From NCBI RefSeq assembly GCF_021742065.1, contig NZ_JAKKIE010000001.1, positions 124,001 through 188,000 on the forward strand: a DNA stretch of 64,000 nt. The letters are read 5' to 3'. A model generated the notes under the pieces. The model was not told the origin of the DNA and ran no database searches. It saw only the letters and a program-made list of their open reading frames with translations. The position numbers and the translations under genes are program-made. The DNA comes from Rhizorhapis sp. SPR117. GTDB lineage: Bacteria; Pseudomonadota; Alphaproteobacteria; Sphingomonadales; Sphingomonadaceae. Shown piece after piece: positions 63,484 through 64,000 of this stretch. Every line of letters starts with the position of its first letter. Positions within the stretch are counted from its first letter, which is position 1.

Positions 63484-64000
63484 GAGATCAGCGGCTCCGT
63501 TGGCACGAGAGAGGGGCGATTGCGGATCGCGTTCCAATGTTCGCGGAAAGCACGTTTGCGATCCTCGGCGCTGCCACTCGTCTTCCAGTGCAGGCCGGAA
63601 AATGTCGTGATGTCGAATGGCAGGCTGGCCCCCTCGCGCACCATGACCATGGTCGGCAGGCAGCGCCCAAGCGCATAGCCCAGTTCGAGAAAGCAGTTGG
63701 GCCGGGCGCCGGTGATATCGGCCAGGACAATGCTGCTGCGATGCAGCTTGGCGAATATCTCCTGATCGATGCGCGCATGCTCGTAGGTTTGCCGACCATC
63801 AATCACGACCAGACGATAGCCAAGTTCGTCCTCGATCACGGGCTTGACGACCTGATCGAAGAAGGTCTGGACGTCGTTATAATCGTCAAGATCGGGATTG
63901 AGCAGCCGAACCGCGAAAGCCTTCGGCCGTTCCAGCGCCTCGAGCAGATCGATCAGCGCGGAGATGCGGTCCGGGATGGCCTGCCGGCTCGGGAAGCCGA
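63480..64000 (-). CDS. Nucleoside deoxyribosyltransferase/TIR-like protein, 5' end outside the window
   Basis: The frame is open through the right end of the window, so the N-terminus is missing. The visible part has [38 protein letters not shown], and [19 protein letters not shown]. The pattern xxADITG-x-x-PN-x-x-x-ELGYALG is typical of nucleoside 2-deoxyribosyltransferase/TIR-like folds that bind nucleotides or NAD. It is coupled by a 4-bp overlap to a DEDDh exonuclease. Such a pairing occurs in stress or defence modules, but no trigger gene is visible here. Confidence 0.6.
   Translation of the reverse strand, partial: GFPSRQAIPDRISALIDLLEALERPKAFAVRLLNPDLDDYNDVQTFFDQVVKPVIEDELGYRLVVIDGRQTYEHARIDQEIFAKLHRSSIVLADITGARPNCFLELGYALGRCLPTMVMVREGASLPFDITTFSGLHWKTSGSAEDRKRAFREHWNAIRNRPSLVPTEPLIS

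Overview
The window is GC-rich and looks like accessory DNA, plasmid or genomic island, from an alphaproteobacterium, most likely a sphingomonad (Sphingobium/Novosphingobium/Sphingopyxis-like). This rests on protein style (DUF1173-type plasmid protein, VirB1-like transglycosylase, sphingomonad-type cop and chr clusters, TPR-sulfotransferase, SapC next to an autotransporter) and on mosaic structure with IS and integrase debris. No rRNA, tRNA or CRISPR was found.

Layout. 1-5224: plasmid or conjugative-backbone style genes (two small regulators or hypotheticals, a lytic transglycosylase, a DUF1173-like protein, a small membrane protein). 5225-9681: a P-type cation ATPase, an IS66-like scrap, a ParD-like/methionine aminopeptidase pair and a YdcH-like peptide. 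9877-16428: copper resistance, with cueR and the Cu(I) ATPase copA facing a periplasmic set (two small Cys/His/Met-rich secreted proteins, multicopper oxidase CopA, outer-membrane CopB). Two CueR-type dyads lie between the two arms. 16585-20463: a leftward chromate-type operon (rhodanese-ChrB, ChrA, DUF1259, and a frameshifted beta-propeller gene). 20734-22857: a broken cytochrome b remnant, cytochrome b561, a membrane b-type protein and an eight-heme cytochrome c. 23018-25704: DUF302, HdeD-like and phospholipase D-family proteins.

25869-27311: a decayed methyltransferase fused to the tail of an autotransporter barrel, next to an IS630-family element. 27336-29923: a BigR/SqrR-type sulfide-response module (TauE exporter, rhodanese, two-Cys ArsR repressor, persulfide-dioxygenase-like hydrolase). 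29926-36655: a CobN-like remnant with a 43-residue membrane ORF, a hemerythrin, an NfeD/slipin pair, a MarR regulator followed by two thiol-redox proteins, and a ParDE toxin-antitoxin system with its operator.

36984-59741 is a surface-structure locus: a Csu-type chaperone-usher pilus operon, an XRE regulator, a TPR-sulfotransferase, a 4,623-residue autotransporter adhesin, and a SapC-family gene 36 bp behind it. The same palindrome (TACATC-N5-GATGTA) sits about 75-80 bp before the first pilin and before the autotransporter, suggesting co-regulation. This is the best candidate for an undescribed system in the window. 59742-64000: integrase and ATPase debris, a DUF4143 ATPase, a Fic protein whose start codon lies in a perfect inverted repeat, and a DEDDh exonuclease coupled to a partial deoxyribosyltransferase/TIR-like protein at the edge.
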